Assembly: GCA_937872165.1 (NCBI GenBank)
Contig: CALMOR010000083.1
Location: 25,060-31,423, forward strand
DNA: 6,364 nt
Direction of reading: 5' to 3'
DNA from: an uncultured Burkholderiales bacterium
GTDB lineage: Bacteria; Pseudomonadota; Gammaproteobacteria; Burkholderiales; Burkholderiaceae_D
Of this stretch, positions 1 through 5,070 are shown piece after piece. The position numbers and the translations under genes are program-made. The notes under the pieces are model-generated. The model was not told the origin of the DNA. It saw only the letters and a program-made list of their open reading frames with translations, and did no database searches. How positions within the stretch are numbered: position 1 is the stretch's first letter; the number at the start of each line of letters is the position of its first letter.

Positions 1-255
1 GACCCGGGAGACCTCGCGAGCCTGGTCCTTCGGCGGCATGTTCTTGTGGATGATGCCGATTCCGCCTTCCTGCGCCATCGCGATCGCGAGGCGTGCTTCG
101 GTGACGGTATCCATCGCCGCCGACACCAGCGGGATGTTCAGCGTGATGTCGCGCGTGAGGCGGGTGGTGAGGTCGGTATCGCGGGGGAGGATGGCGGAAT
201 ACGCCGGGACGAGGAGGACGTCGTCGAACGTCAGGGCCTTTTGACTCAAGCGCAT
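1..255 (-). CDS. guaB: IMP dehydrogenase, N-terminal 85 residues (runs off the left edge)
   Basis: IMP dehydrogenase oxidises IMP to XMP with NAD+, the committed cytoplasmic step of guanine nucleotide synthesis. The fragment begins MRLSQKALTFDDVLLVPAYS, the classic GuaB opening, and continues through IPLVSAAMDTVTEARLAIAM and GGIGIIHKNM, which belong to the first strands of the TIM barrel. The CBS pair and the catalytic cysteine loop lie beyond the window. The ATG at 253-255 is chosen because it gives the normal family N-terminus and is preceded on the minus strand by a purine-rich GGAAAAAGGGA ribosome binding site. A TATAAT box lies about 25 bases upstream of the start. In betaproteobacteria guaA often follows guaB, but that region is not visible. 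No disruption is seen. Identity is very secure. Confidence 0.97.
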   Translation of the reverse strand, partial: MRLSQKALTFDDVLLVPAYSAILPRDTDLTTRLTRDITLNIPLVSAAMDTVTEARLAIAMAQEGGIGIIHKNMPPKDQAREVSRV

Positions 256-279
256 TGCGTTCCCTTTTTCCAAAACGGG

Positions 280-285
280 ATTATA
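280..285 (-). promoter_or_regulatory. guaB: Candidate -10 box for guaB
   Basis: The minus strand reads TATAAT here, a perfect sigma-70 -10 hexamer, with the guaB start 25 bases downstream. That would give a leader of roughly 15-20 nt. The -35 position (about 303-308, GCAAGG on the minus strand) does not match TTGACA, so the promoter may depend on an activator or be weak at -35. The -35 region overlaps the left arm of an inverted repeat (295-304). Confidence 0.5.
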
Positions 286-294
286 CCGATGCAC

Positions 295-354
295 CCGTCC
301 GGCCTTGCCCGCCGATGCCGTCCGCTCGCCTGCGGACGCGGCGCGGCCGGACGG
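295..354. repeat. Nested inverted repeat between guaB and the DUF4124 gene
   Basis: The outer arms CCGTCCGGCC (295-304) and GGCCGGACGG (345-354) are perfect 10-bp reverse complements. Inside them CGTCCGC (319-325) and GCGGACG (332-338) form a second perfect 7-bp stem with a 6-nt loop, and GCCG (311-314) can pair with CGGC (339-342). The result is a long, mostly paired stem-loop in a non-coding divergent region. No T-tract follows on either side, so an ordinary intrinsic terminator is unlikely. It could be a REP-like palindrome, a protein-binding site or a leader structure. Confidence 0.65.
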
Positions 355-378
355 CGTGCTGGCTTCGCCGGACGGCGT
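346..378. repeat. 12-bp direct repeat, two copies 21 bp apart
   Basis: GCCGGACGGCGT occurs at 346-357 and again exactly at 367-378. The 21-bp period is about two helical turns, so both copies face the same side of the DNA. The first copy overlaps the right arm of the nested inverted repeat. The second copy ends at the T that begins a TTGACT -35-like hexamer. This placement would suit a regulator binding site, but chance duplication in GC-rich DNA is not excluded. Confidence 0.55.
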
Positions 379-407
379 TGACTGCGCGCGCGACCGTGAC
401 GTAACGT
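378..407 (+). promoter_or_regulatory. Candidate sigma-70 promoter for the DUF4124 gene
   Basis: TTGACT (378-383) matches five of six -35 positions. An 18-nt spacer separates it from TAACGT (402-407), which keeps the important T1, A2 and T6 of the -10 box. The DUF4124 start codon is about 30 nt downstream. The -10 is weak and this is a by-eye assignment. Confidence 0.4.
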
Positions 408-436
408 TCTCGGCCGAGCCTTTCCAGCGACCGACG

Positions 437-937
437 ATGAGCTTCCCGCGTTTCCTCCTCACTGCCCTCCGCCTCGGCATCGTGTCGTCGTCGCTATGGG
501 CGCCGGTCGCCTTCGGACAGTGGGTGTGGAAGGACGAGGCCGGTCAGATCGTCGCGAGCGATCAGCCGCCGCCGGCCGGCACGCCGCAGTCCCGCATCGT
601 CAAGTCGCCGCGGACGAAGGGGGCGCCGCCTCCTCCGGTCGTCGAGCCGGACCCGGCCAAGGCCGACGCGCCGAAGTCGCTGGCCGATCGCGACCTCGAT
701 TCGAAACAACGCCAGAAGGAAGCGGCCGACGAGGCCAGGAAGGCCGACGAGGAAGCCGCCCGCGCGCGGGTGCAGCAACAGAACTGCGCGGCTTCGCGCA
801 GCAACCTCGCCGCGCTGCAGTCGGGCGGCCGCTCCGCGCAGGTCAACGACAAGGGCGAACGCTCGTTCATCACCGACGAGCAGCGCCAGGGCCAGATCGG
901 CCGGACGCAAGGGCAGATCGCGCAGTTCTGCCACTGA
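437..937 (+). CDS. DUF4124 domain-containing exported protein, 166 aa
   Basis: This is a small secreted or periplasmic protein of unknown function. Residues 1-27 form a signal peptide: an Arg-containing start, a hydrophobic stretch (LLTALRLGIVSSSLWAPVA) and a cleavage site after Ala-Phe-Gly27. The mature protein starts QWVWKDEAGQIVASDQPPP, the DUF4124 signature seen in many proteobacterial envelope proteins. After a Pro/Lys-rich linker comes a charged, probably helical or coiled stretch (about 83-115), then a conserved-looking tail with VNDKGERSFITDEQR (about 137-150). Two cysteines, C117 and C165, could form a disulfide. An in-frame ATG at 305 would add 44 residues ahead of the signal peptide, so the ATG at 437 is preferred. 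There is no strong Shine-Dalgarno. The gene diverges from guaB and converges on rnfH with only 12 bp between. Its function cannot be inferred. Confidence 0.88.
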   Translation: MSFPRFLLTALRLGIVSSSLWAPVAFGQWVWKDEAGQIVASDQPPPAGTPQSRIVKSPRTKGAPPPPVVEPDPAKADAPKSLADRDLDSKQRQKEAADEARKADEEAARARVQQQNCAASRSNLAALQSGGRSAQVNDKGERSFITDEQRQGQIGRTQGQIAQFCH

Positions 938-944
938 GCCGCGA

Positions 945-959
945 CGGACTCATCGTCCG
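945..959. terminator. Short hairpin at the DUF4124/rnfH convergence (weak candidate terminator)
   Basis: CGGAC (945-949) and GTCCG (955-959) form a perfect 5-bp stem with a 5-nt loop, in the 12-bp space between two convergent stop codons and reaching into the rnfH 3' end (its stop is in the loop). It is short and lacks a T-run on either strand, so it is at best a weak bidirectional terminator. Confidence 0.25.
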
Positions 960-1240
960 CCCGGCATCCGTCCCCTCTTCTTCTCCGCGCGCCGACGACG
1001 CGCCTCCATCGGATCGACCGACAGCGGACGGAGGACTTCGACGCGGTCGCCGTCGTCGAGCACGGTGTCGAGCGATGCGCAACGCCCGAACACGGCGAAG
1101 CTGACGGCCTCGCGGTCCAGGGCCAGGCGCGCGAGGATGTCGCTGCCGTCGACGGCATCGCGCACGGTGGCGCCGGGCTCGAGCGTCAGCTCGATCCGCG
1201 TGGCGGAGGCAGCCGTCGCATGACAGACCTCGATCAGCAC
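950..1240 (-). CDS. rnfH: RnfH family ubiquitin-like protein (RatB), 96 aa
   Basis: This is a member of the RnfH/UPF0125 family of small cytoplasmic proteins with a beta-grasp (ubiquitin-like) fold. The name comes from association with Rnf electron-transport genes in some bacteria. In E. coli the equivalent gene beside ratA is called ratB, and the molecular role is unclear. The family signature is visible: an opening MLIEVCHA strand, SFAVFGRCASLDTVLDDGDR around residues 47-66, then VEVLRPLSVDPMEARRRRAE near 67-86, and a basic tail. The start is a GTG at 1238-1240; no ATG/GTG/TTG lies in frame just upstream, and this start gives the normal family N-terminus. It begins 4 bp after the ratA stop, so the two genes are probably co-translated from one mRNA. 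Length is typical for the family. Confidence 0.92.
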   Translation of the reverse strand: MLIEVCHATAASATRIELTLEPGATVRDAVDGSDILARLALDREAVSFAVFGRCASLDTVLDDGDRVEVLRPLSVDPMEARRRRAEKKRGRMPGGR

Positions 1241-1244
1241 GACC

Positions 1245-1682
1245 CTAGGTGGCGCCTGCCACGTCGTCGGCGCGCTTGACGAAGCTCTCGACCATCGTCG
1301 TCGTGATCTGCTGGAAGACCGGTCCGACGAGCGTCTGCAGCAGGAAGCTGTTGAAGTCGTAGGAGAGCGTGAGCTCGACCTTGCAGGCGTCGTCGGCGAG
1401 TGGCGTGAAGCGCCAGCCCCCGTCGAGTTGCGAGAACGGACCGTCGACGAGCTTGAGGTCGATGCGCTCGTCCGGGTGCTGATCGTTCACGGTCGTGAAG
1501 CTCTGCGTGAGTCCGTGGAAGTTGATGTCGATCGCCGCGGTGACCTTCTGTCCGTCGCGCGAGACGATGCGCGAGCCGCCGCACCAGGGCAGGAAGCGGG
1601 GATAGGCCTCGATGTCCGCCACGAGCGCGAACATCCGCGCGGCGCTGTGACGGACGAGGACGGACTTGTCGATCGAGGGCAT
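1245..1682 (-). CDS. ratA: RatA/Coq10-like START-domain protein, 145 aa
   Basis: This is a polyketide-cyclase/START-fold protein of the RatA-Coq10 family. In E. coli RatA was reported to bind the 50S subunit and block 70S association. Its mitochondrial and alphaproteobacterial relatives (Coq10) bind ubiquinone, so the physiological role may be lipid or quinone handling. Family marks are MPSIDKSVLVRHSAARMFAL at 1-20, VADIEAYPRFLPWCGGSRIV at 21-40, GPFSQLDGGWRFTPL at 81-95, and a long C-terminal helix covering GPVFQQITTTMVESFVKRAD at 120-139. Full length for the family. The ATG at 1680-1682 matches the usual N-terminus. It is the first gene of a ratA-rnfH unit and diverges from smpB, the same neighbourhood as in E. 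coli. Whether the pair is a true toxin-antitoxin system is unsettled: RnfH has not been shown here or, to my knowledge, generally to neutralise RatA. Confidence 0.93.
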   Translation of the reverse strand: MPSIDKSVLVRHSAARMFALVADIEAYPRFLPWCGGSRIVSRDGQKVTAAIDINFHGLTQSFTTVNDQHPDERIDLKLVDGPFSQLDGGWRFTPLADDACKVELTLSYDFNSFLLQTLVGPVFQQITTTMVESFVKRADDVAGAT

Positions 1683-1715
1683 GGACGGGACGGCGTGGAG
1701 GCGGGACCGGTCGAC

Positions 1716-1721
1716 TAGAAT
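1716..1721 (+). promoter_or_regulatory. smpB: Candidate -10 box for smpB
   Basis: TAGAAT differs from the consensus at one position and lies 72 nt before the smpB start. No good -35 is found at 16-18 bp spacing. A 5-bp hairpin (GCGCG 1722-1726, CGCGC 1731-1735) follows at once and would sit at the predicted transcription start. Confidence 0.4.
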
Positions 1722-1759
1722 GCGCGGCTGCGCGCCGAGCGGTCATCACGGAGGCGCCG

Positions 1760-1765
1760 ATTCTA
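1760..1765 (-). promoter_or_regulatory. ratA: Candidate -10 box for ratA-rnfH
   Basis: The minus strand reads TAGAAT here, the same hexamer as the box facing smpB. It would start transcription near 1753, about 70 nt upstream of the ratA ATG. No recognisable -35 accompanies it. Because it lies to the right of the rightward box, the two predicted transcripts would overlap at their 5' ends. Confidence 0.35.
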
Positions 1766-1793
1766 CCGAACGGATGGGCCGCTTCAGCGCACC

Positions 1794-2237
1794 ATGGGCA
1801 TCGTCGACAACAAGAAGGCCTTCCACGAATACTTCGTCGAGGACCGCTACGAAGCGGGACTCGTGCTGCAGGGCTGGGAAGCCAAGGCCATCCGCGCGGG
1901 CCGCGCGAACATCAAGGAAGCCTACGTGCTGGTGCGCGGCGCGGAGGTGTTCCTGTTCGGCGCGCACATCACGCCGCTGATCAGCACGTCGACGCACGTC
2001 GTGCCGGACCCGGTGCGCACGCGGAAGCTGCTGTTGCACGCCGAGGAGATCAAGAAGCTGATCGGCAAGGTGGAGCGCGCGGGCTACACGCTCGTGCCGA
2101 TCAACCTGCACTTCAAGGGCGGTCGCATCAAGCTCGAGGTCGGGCTCGCGAAAGGCAAGAAGCTGCACGACAAGCGACAGACCGAGAAGGATCGCGACTG
2201 GAAGCGCGAGCAGCAGCGGCTGATGAAGACGCGCTAG
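1794..2237 (+). CDS. smpB: SsrA (tmRNA)-binding protein SmpB, 147 aa
   Basis: SmpB binds the tRNA-like end of tmRNA, delivers it to stalled ribosomes and is essential for trans-translation (ribosome rescue and tagging of incomplete proteins). The sequence is canonical throughout: DNKKAFHEYFVEDRYEAGLV (5-24), LQGWEAKAIRAGRANIKEAY (25-44), an OB-fold barrel core, and the basic tail GKKLHDKRQTEKDRDWKREQ. That tail becomes helical in the empty mRNA channel of the ribosome. Length is normal for a betaproteobacterial SmpB. The ATG at 1794 gives the standard N-terminus. No good Shine-Dalgarno is seen within 15 nt upstream, only GGATGGG at about 18 nt. It diverges from ratA and converges on the oxygenase gene. 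The tmRNA gene ssrA is not in the window. Confidence 0.98.
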   Translation: MGIVDNKKAFHEYFVEDRYEAGLVLQGWEAKAIRAGRANIKEAYVLVRGAEVFLFGAHITPLISTSTHVVPDPVRTRKLLLHAEEIKKLIGKVERAGYTLVPINLHFKGGRIKLEVGLAKGKKLHDKRQTEKDRDWKREQQRLMKTR

Positions 2238-2251
2238 TTCCCGCGCCGGTC

Positions 2252-2277
2252 GAGTCGCGCCCGCAGGTGCGCGTCTC
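2252..2277. terminator. Candidate bidirectional terminator hairpin between smpB and the oxygenase gene
   Basis: GAGTCGCGC (2252-2260) and GCGCGTCTC (2269-2277) pair over nine positions with a single T/T mismatch and an 8-nt loop. The hairpin sits in the 46-bp gap between two convergent genes, where a shared terminator is expected. There is no T-tract on either strand, so Rho or mere roadblocking may be involved. Confidence 0.4.
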
Positions 2278-2283
2278 TCGTGC

Positions 2284-3288
2284 TCACGCGCCCTGCCTTA
2301 CCTCGTTCCACGACTTCCGCGTCGTCGCGAAGCTGGCGTTGACGGTATCGCCGGCGACGATCGGCGGAAAGTCGTCGAGTCCTCCGATAGCGCCGACCAA
2401 CGCGCGCGGATCGACGACCGTGTGGTAGCCGGGATGCAGGAAGAGCGGGATCGAATAACGGTCGCGCCCGGATGCGTTGATGACGCGATGGAGCGCCGCG
2501 TCGAAACGCCCGCCGGTCCAGTGGCGCAGCATCTTGCCGACGTTGACCACGACCGCTTCCGGGTCCGGCGCCACGGGGATCCAGCGTCCGTCCCTGCCCA
2601 TCACCTGCAGGCCGCTGTTGTCGTCCTGCAGCAGCAGCGTCATCAGGCTCTCGTCACGATGCGCGAACACGCCTTCGTCGGCCACGTGGGCGACCGACTC
2701 CTGCGGCGGATAGTGGTTGATGCGCATGTGCGAATACGTGTCGACGAGTGCCGCAGCGAAGAAGTCGTCGCCGGCGCCGAGGTGGATCGCCACCGCGCCG
2801 AGCAGCTCGCGACCGAGACCGAAGAGCGCCCAATAGAGGCTCTCGAAGGCCTCGCGGAAGCCGGGCAACGGCGGCCACGGCGTCGCCGAATGGAACGGCA
2901 ACGCGAGCAGTTCCGGATCGTCGGGCGCGACGGGATGCCCGATCGTGTAGCCCTCCTGCGCGCTCGGCTTGCCGTCGTGGCGCAGGTTGTCGAACATCGG
3001 CTGATAGCCGCGGTTCGAGCGGTGCTCCTGGATGCTGCGCTTGTAGTCGTCCGGGAGCTCGAAGAAGCGGCGACCGGCTTCGAAGGCACCGGTGATGGTG
3101 GCGGGCGCGATGCCGTGACCCACGATCAACGCGAAGCCGTAGTCCTCGGCCGCGCGACCGATCGCGTCGACGACGGCGGCGCGGGCGGCGGCGTCGCCTC
3201 GCCGATAAGGGGCGATGTCGATCGTCGGGATGCGGTCCTCGACCGGATCGATGCGCGTCGGGATTGCGTTCGAAAGCTTGGCGGCCAT
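2284..3288 (-). CDS. Isopenicillin N synthase family Fe(II)/2-oxoglutarate-dependent oxygenase, 334 aa
   Basis: This is a probable soluble non-haem iron oxygenase with the double-stranded beta-helix fold; the substrate is unknown. The N-terminal DIOX_N-type region has RIPTIDIAPYRRGD (19-32) and DYGFALIVGHGI (49-60). The C-terminal 2OG-Fe(II) domain supplies the expected facial triad: H210 and D212 in FAHRDESLMTLLLQD, and H267 in AALHRVIN. R277 and S279 in RYSIPLFLHP form the RxS clamp for the 2-oxoglutarate carboxylate. The usual HxD motif is often HTD; here it is HRD, which keeps both ligands. Length is typical for the family. The start ATG at 3288 lies 43 bp after the PIN toxin stop on the same strand, so read-through transcription is possible. 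Relatives include ethylene-forming, gibberellin-type and amino-acid or antibiotic-modifying enzymes, and nothing nearby selects among them. Confidence 0.9.
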   Translation of the reverse strand: MAAKLSNAIPTRIDPVEDRIPTIDIAPYRRGDAAARAAVVDAIGRAAEDYGFALIVGHGIAPATITGAFEAGRRFFELPDDYKRSIQEHRSNRGYQPMFDNLRHDGKPSAQEGYTIGHPVAPDDPELLALPFHSATPWPPLPGFREAFESLYWALFGLGRELLGAVAIHLGAGDDFFAAALVDTYSHMRINHYPPQESVAHVADEGVFAHRDESLMTLLLQDDNSGLQVMGRDGRWIPVAPDPEAVVVNVGKMLRHWTGGRFDAALHRVINASGRDRYSIPLFLHPGYHTVVDPRALVGAIGGLDDFPPIVAGDTVNASFATTRKSWNEVRQGA

Positions 3289-3331
3289 CGGGATATCCGT
3301 GGATGGGCAGAAGAGATCGCAGGCCCGAGGC

Positions 3332-3727
3332 TCAGGCGAGCAGCGTCATGTCGCAGCGTCGCACGGCATCGCGGTCGAAGGTGACGGTCCTCGTGACGCC
3401 GGCCGCTTCCGCGGCTCCGCAGACGAGCGCGTCGGCGAAATCGGCGCCCTTCGACTGCATCGCGCGTACCGCCTTCCACACGACCGCGGCCTGTTCCACG
3501 ACGATCTCCTTGGCCCGCAGCAGACCTTCGAACGCCGCGACCACCTGGTCGCGGTCGAGCGCATAGGCCGACTCCAGGACCCAGCACAGCTCGACCGCAG
3601 CGACGAGCGGCACGAAGCCCGGGGAAGCGGCCGTCAACGATTCGATGCAGCGCGTGGCGATCGGCGACTGCCGCCGGTCGTCCTGCATGATGTAGCGGAC
3701 CAGGACGTTGGTGTCGAGACCCGTCAT
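3332..3727 (-). CDS. vapC: PIN-domain ribonuclease toxin, VapC-like, 131 aa
   Basis: This is a probable toxin of a type II toxin-antitoxin pair: a Mg-dependent endoribonuclease whose VapC relatives cut tRNA or rRNA. The acidic residues of a PIN active site are in place: D5 in MTGLDTNVLVRY, E46 in VELCWVLES, D96 and D99 in GADFADALV, and D118/D120 in VTFDRDAV near the C-terminus. Length is normal for VapC. The start overlaps the antitoxin stop as ATGA (3724-3727), which implies translational coupling and a controlled antitoxin-to-toxin ratio. The active site looks intact, so there is no sign of decay. The RNA target cannot be told from sequence. The symbol is a family label only. Confidence 0.93.
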   Translation of the reverse strand: MTGLDTNVLVRYIMQDDRRQSPIATRCIESLTAASPGFVPLVAAVELCWVLESAYALDRDQVVAAFEGLLRAKEIVVEQAAVVWKAVRAMQSKGADFADALVCGAAEAAGVTRTVTFDRDAVRRCDMTLLA

Positions 3728-3987
3728 GCGGTCCGTCCCGGCACTCGTCCCGCGCTCCGGGCACGCCGGGCGACGGCCTCGGCCATGTCGTCGATGGAGA
3801 CTGTCGCCGTGCTCTTGCCGAACATGCGCTTCAGCGCGGTGACCGATCGCGTGGCCGCGATGAATTCGAAGCGTCCGGGCGCGACTTCGACGAACTCGAC
3901 CCGGTCGCCCGCGTCGACGCCGAGCGCGGCGCGGACCGCGGCCGGAATCGTGATCTGCCCCTTGCTGGTGAGCGTCGCGGTCGTCAT
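3724..3987 (-). CDS. vapB: AbrB/MazE-fold antitoxin, 87 aa
   Basis: This is the partner antitoxin of the PIN toxin. It has an N-terminal swapped-hairpin AbrB/SpoVT DNA-binding domain: TLTSKGQITIPAAVRAALGV (5-24) followed by DAGDRVEFVEV and GRFEFIAA. The C-terminal part, with LKRMFGKSTATVSIDDMAEA (about 52-71) and a basic tail, is of the kind that wraps the toxin and covers its active site. It is likely a repressor of its own operon. The start ATG (3985-3987) has a good Shine-Dalgarno (TAAGGA, 5 nt away) that lies inside an inverted repeat. It is the first gene of the pair and is followed by the toxin with a 4-base overlap. It lies 110 bp downstream of the slipin gene on the same strand. The symbol is a family label. 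Confidence 0.93.
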   Translation of the reverse strand: MTTATLTSKGQITIPAAVRAALGVDAGDRVEFVEVAPGRFEFIAATRSVTALKRMFGKSTATVSIDDMAEAVARRARSAGRVPGRTA

Positions 3988-3993
3988 CGGAAT

Positions 3994-4011
3994 CCTTACT
4001 TACGAGTAAGG
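3994..4011 (-). promoter_or_regulatory. Probable autoregulatory operator of the toxin-antitoxin pair
   Basis: CCTTAC (3994-3999) and GTAAGG (4006-4011) form a perfect 6-bp inverted repeat around TTACGA. A nested CTTAC-GA-GTAAG alternative pairing shares the right arm. The site lies just upstream of the antitoxin ATG, is AT-rich against a GC-rich background, and includes the antitoxin ribosome binding site (TAAGGA on the minus strand). AbrB-type antitoxins commonly bind such palindromes with their toxin. Binding is inferred, not shown. Confidence 0.55.
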
Positions 4012-4072
4012 CGCCATCATCGCACGATCCGGGGAGGCCGGGTCCACTCCGTTCCGATTCGGCAGCCCTCGA

Positions 4073-4092
4073 CGCCCGCGTCGATACGGGCG
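4073..4092 (-). terminator. Hairpin just after the slipin stop (weak candidate terminator)
   Basis: CGCCCG (4073-4078) and CGGGCG (4087-4092) form a perfect 6-bp GC stem with an 8-nt loop, 5 bp beyond the slipin stop codon. No T-run follows on the minus strand. It could end the nfeD-slipin transcript and separate it from the toxin-antitoxin unit. Confidence 0.3.
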
Positions 4093-4097
4093 GCTCG

Positions 4098-5030
4098 CTA
4101 GCGGCCCGCGTTCGGGGTCTGGCTCTTGACGGTCTGCATCGCGGACGCGATCAGCGCCGAGACGTTCGACAGGTCCGCCGGAACGATCAGCGTGTTGCCG
4201 GCCTTCGCGAGCTTCTCGAACGCCATGACGTATTGCTGCGCGACCTTGAAGTTCACCGACTCCATGCCGCCCGGCTGCGCGATCGACAGCCCGACCTGAC
4301 GGATCGCCGACGCGTTGGCCTCGGCGACGGCCAGGATCGCCGAGGCTTCGCCCTGGGCCCGGTTGATCGCCGCCTGTCGTTCGCCTTCGGACCGCTGGAT
4401 CTGGGCCTCGCGCTCGCCGGAGGCGATGTTGATCTGTTGCTGGCGAGCGCCCTCGGACGTCGCGATCACCGCACGCTTCTCGCGCTCGGCCGTGATCTGC
4501 GCCTGCATCGCATGCAGGATCTCCTTCGGCGGCGTGAGGTCCTTGATCTCGTAGCGCAGCACCTTGACGCCCCAGTTCGCGGCCGCCTCGTCGAGCGCCG
4601 CCACCACGTTCGCGTTGATGTGATCGCGTTCCTCGAAGGTCTTGTCGAGCTCCATCCTGCCGATGATCGACCGCAGCGTCGTCTGCGCGAGCTGGGTGAT
4701 CGCCACGATGAAGTTCGACGTGCCGTAGGACGCGCGCATCGCGTCGGTGACCTGGAAGAAGAGGATTCCGTCGACCTGCAGCTGCGTGTTGTCGCGCGTG
4801 ATGCAGACCTGGCCCGGCACATCGAGCGGAATCTCCTTCAGCACGTGCTTGTAGGCCACGCGGTCGATGAAGGGCACGACGATGTTGAGGCCGGGCGCGA
4901 GCGTCGCGTGGTACTTGCCGAGACGCTCGACGATCCACGCGTGCTGTTGCGGCACGACCTTGATGGTCTGCACCGCGAACACGATGAAGATGACGAAGAG
5001 AACCAGTGCGACGATGCCGACGCCTTGCAT
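4098..5030 (-). CDS. qmcA: Slipin/stomatin-like SPFH (band 7) membrane protein, 310 aa
   Basis: This is a membrane-anchored scaffold of the stomatin/prohibitin/flotillin superfamily, paraslipin type, related to human SLP-2 and E. coli QmcA. Such proteins oligomerise into large ring or cage assemblies and organise membrane microdomains and proteases. Residues 4-20 (VGIVALVLFVIFIVFAV) are the single N-terminal membrane anchor. The SPFH domain follows, with KVVPQQHAWIVERLGKYHAT (24-43), PGLNIVVPFIDRVAY and the LRSIIGRMELDKTFEERDHI block (119-138). A long Glu/Ala/Gln/Arg coiled coil with repeated GE-type motifs runs from about 180 to 245, and a hydrophobic end segment includes NTLIVPADLSNVSALI. 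The frame is open 82 codons further upstream, but that stretch overlaps nfeD and lacks homology features; the ATG at 5030 is preceded by AAAGG at good spacing. It follows the nfeD-like gene with 40 bp between, the usual operon pairing. The symbol reflects homology to E. coli QmcA and is not certain at subfamily level. Confidence 0.93.
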   Translation of the reverse strand: MQGVGIVALVLFVIFIVFAVQTIKVVPQQHAWIVERLGKYHATLAPGLNIVVPFIDRVAYKHVLKEIPLDVPGQVCITRDNTQLQVDGILFFQVTDAMRASYGTSNFIVAITQLAQTTLRSIIGRMELDKTFEERDHINANVVAALDEAAANWGVKVLRYEIKDLTPPKEILHAMQAQITAEREKRAVIATSEGARQQQINIASGEREAQIQRSEGERQAAINRAQGEASAILAVAEANASAIRQVGLSIAQPGGMESVNFKVAQQYVMAFEKLAKAGNTLIVPADLSNVSALIASAMQTVKSQTPNAGR

Positions 5031-5070
5031 GGATGCGCCTTTCGGGCTGCGGCCGGACTGCCGAGTCAGA

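Noticed and set aside
305..436. An upstream ATG adding 44 residues to the DUF4124 protein
   Set aside because: It would place a charged, non-homologous stretch before an evident signal peptide, and it lies in the repeat-rich promoter region.
950..1682. Calling ratA-rnfH a proven toxin-antitoxin operon
   Set aside because: Only the E. coli RatA work supports toxicity; no antitoxin function of RnfH is visible from sequence, and the fold suggests a Coq10-like role.
2422..3384. A 320-codon open frame antisense to the oxygenase gene
   Set aside because: It mirrors a well-supported coding gene, is rich in Arg/Val/Ala/Asp as expected of a GC-rich shadow frame, and shows no recognisable domain.
3215..4009. 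A 264-codon open frame antisense to the toxin-antitoxin pair
   Set aside because: It spans three genes on the opposite strand, all with family motifs and sensible start signals; it shows no motif of its own.
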